Source: an uncultured Actinomyces sp.
Lineage (GTDB): Bacteria; Actinomycetota; Actinomycetes; Actinomycetales; Actinomycetaceae
Reading direction: 5' to 3'
Length of the DNA: 5,861 bases
Assembly: GCA_915069725.1 (NCBI GenBank)
Contig: CAJZFF010000136.1
Span: 1-5,861, forward strand
The translations under genes were made by a program, and so were the position numbers. The notes under the pieces are model-generated. The model was not told where the DNA came from, ran no database searches, and worked only from the letters and a program-made list of their open reading frames with translations. Positions 5,772 to 5,861 of this stretch are shown here, piece by piece (the stretch's first letter is position 1; the number at the start of each line of letters is the position of its first letter).

Positions 5772-5787
5772 GCAACGTCGTCGTCAT
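5710..5787 (-). CDS. Possible 25-residue leader ORF upstream of yagU
   Basis: On the minus strand an ATG (5787-5785) opens a 25-codon frame ending in TAA at 5712-5710. GGAG lies three bases before the ATG and GGAGG twelve bases before; neither spacing is ideal. The peptide starts with a run of three Thr and has four Arg, one Cys and one Trp. It has no run of a single amino acid codon that would point to classical amino acid attenuation. The frame covers arms A and B of the competing hairpins, so translating it would affect their folding. This is weak evidence; it may be a chance ORF. Confidence 0.18.
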   Translation of the reverse strand: MTTTLRPGRLPCQASGRPGRWTTDD

Positions 5788-5861
5788 TCTCTCCGGTCGC
5801 CTCCGCTGCGCCGAGGTATGGCCGACGTCGAACCGTGGAGAAAAGCCGGCGAGGGCCTCGC

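Larger units (their letters stand above)
5640..5861. other. Non-coding right-hand region upstream of yagU
   Basis: These 222 bases hold no substantial gene that I can support. They contain the yagU ribosome binding site (5645-5650), the competing hairpins (5674-5771), the tiny leader ORF (5710-5787), and at the right edge an odd palindrome GCGAGG-G-CCTCGC (5849-5861). Read on the minus strand, that palindrome runs into CGGCTTTTC, as the 3' arm of an intrinsic terminator for a minus-strand gene beyond the window would. No clear -35/-10 pair for yagU could be picked; a weak candidate is CATACC near 5820-5815 with a T-rich box about 17 bases upstream. Confidence 0.45.

Noticed and set aside
5818..5861. 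Plus-strand ATG frame open to the right edge (begins MADVEPWRK)
   Set aside because: The first few residues recall the start of some small helix-turn-helix, excisionase-like proteins, but the match stops after the Trp, the ribosome binding site is poor (GAGG one base from the ATG), and the same bases look like part of a minus-strand terminator. Only 14 codons are visible.

Overview
The window is very GC-rich, with third codon positions strongly biased to G/C, GTG as well as ATG starts, and tightly packed genes. The gene set (menaquinone biosynthesis, an actinobacterial-style MenA, a YagU-type membrane protein) suggests a high-GC Gram-positive actinobacterium. Actinomyces or a relative is my best guess, made from gene content and not from a database match.

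Layout, left to right. (1) 1-201, plus strand: the last 66 codons of an AMP-forming acyl-CoA ligase, most likely menE (o-succinylbenzoate-CoA ligase). (2) 185-2214, minus strand: a translationally coupled pair, an ADP-ribosylglycohydrolase-family protein followed by a PfkB-family sugar/nucleoside kinase. This is the same pairing as E. coli yegU-yegV. Its 3' end overlaps the 3' end of the ligase by 17 bp. (3) 2215-2353: a short divergent promoter region. (4) 2354-4135, plus strand: menA (1,4-dihydroxy-2-naphthoate polyprenyltransferase) followed 27 bp later by an unrecognised membrane protein with two predicted helices and a possible PH-like region. (5) 4131-4174: overlapping hairpins between convergent genes. 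(6) 4183-4944, minus strand: a classical short-chain dehydrogenase/reductase. (7) 4992-5030: a perfect 17-bp-stem hairpin, probably the terminator of the next gene. (8) 5058-5639, minus strand: a YagU/DUF1440 inner-membrane protein. (9) 5640-5861: a 222-bp non-coding leader/intergenic stretch with two mutually exclusive GC-rich hairpins, a tiny possible leader ORF, and what looks like one arm of a terminator at the right edge.

How the genes fit together: the plus-strand ligase and menA belong to menaquinone biosynthesis, with the minus-strand hydrolase-kinase pair inserted between them. The pair probably acts on a ribosylated small molecule (hydrolysis of a glycosidic bond, then phosphorylation of the product), but the substrate cannot be read from the sequence. 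The SDR and YagU genes face the same way but are separated by a strong hairpin and are probably independent units. No mobile element, CRISPR array, tRNA or rRNA was seen. The least ordinary parts are the structured yagU leader, the hydrolase-kinase cassette within the menaquinone locus, and the unrecognised protein behind menA.
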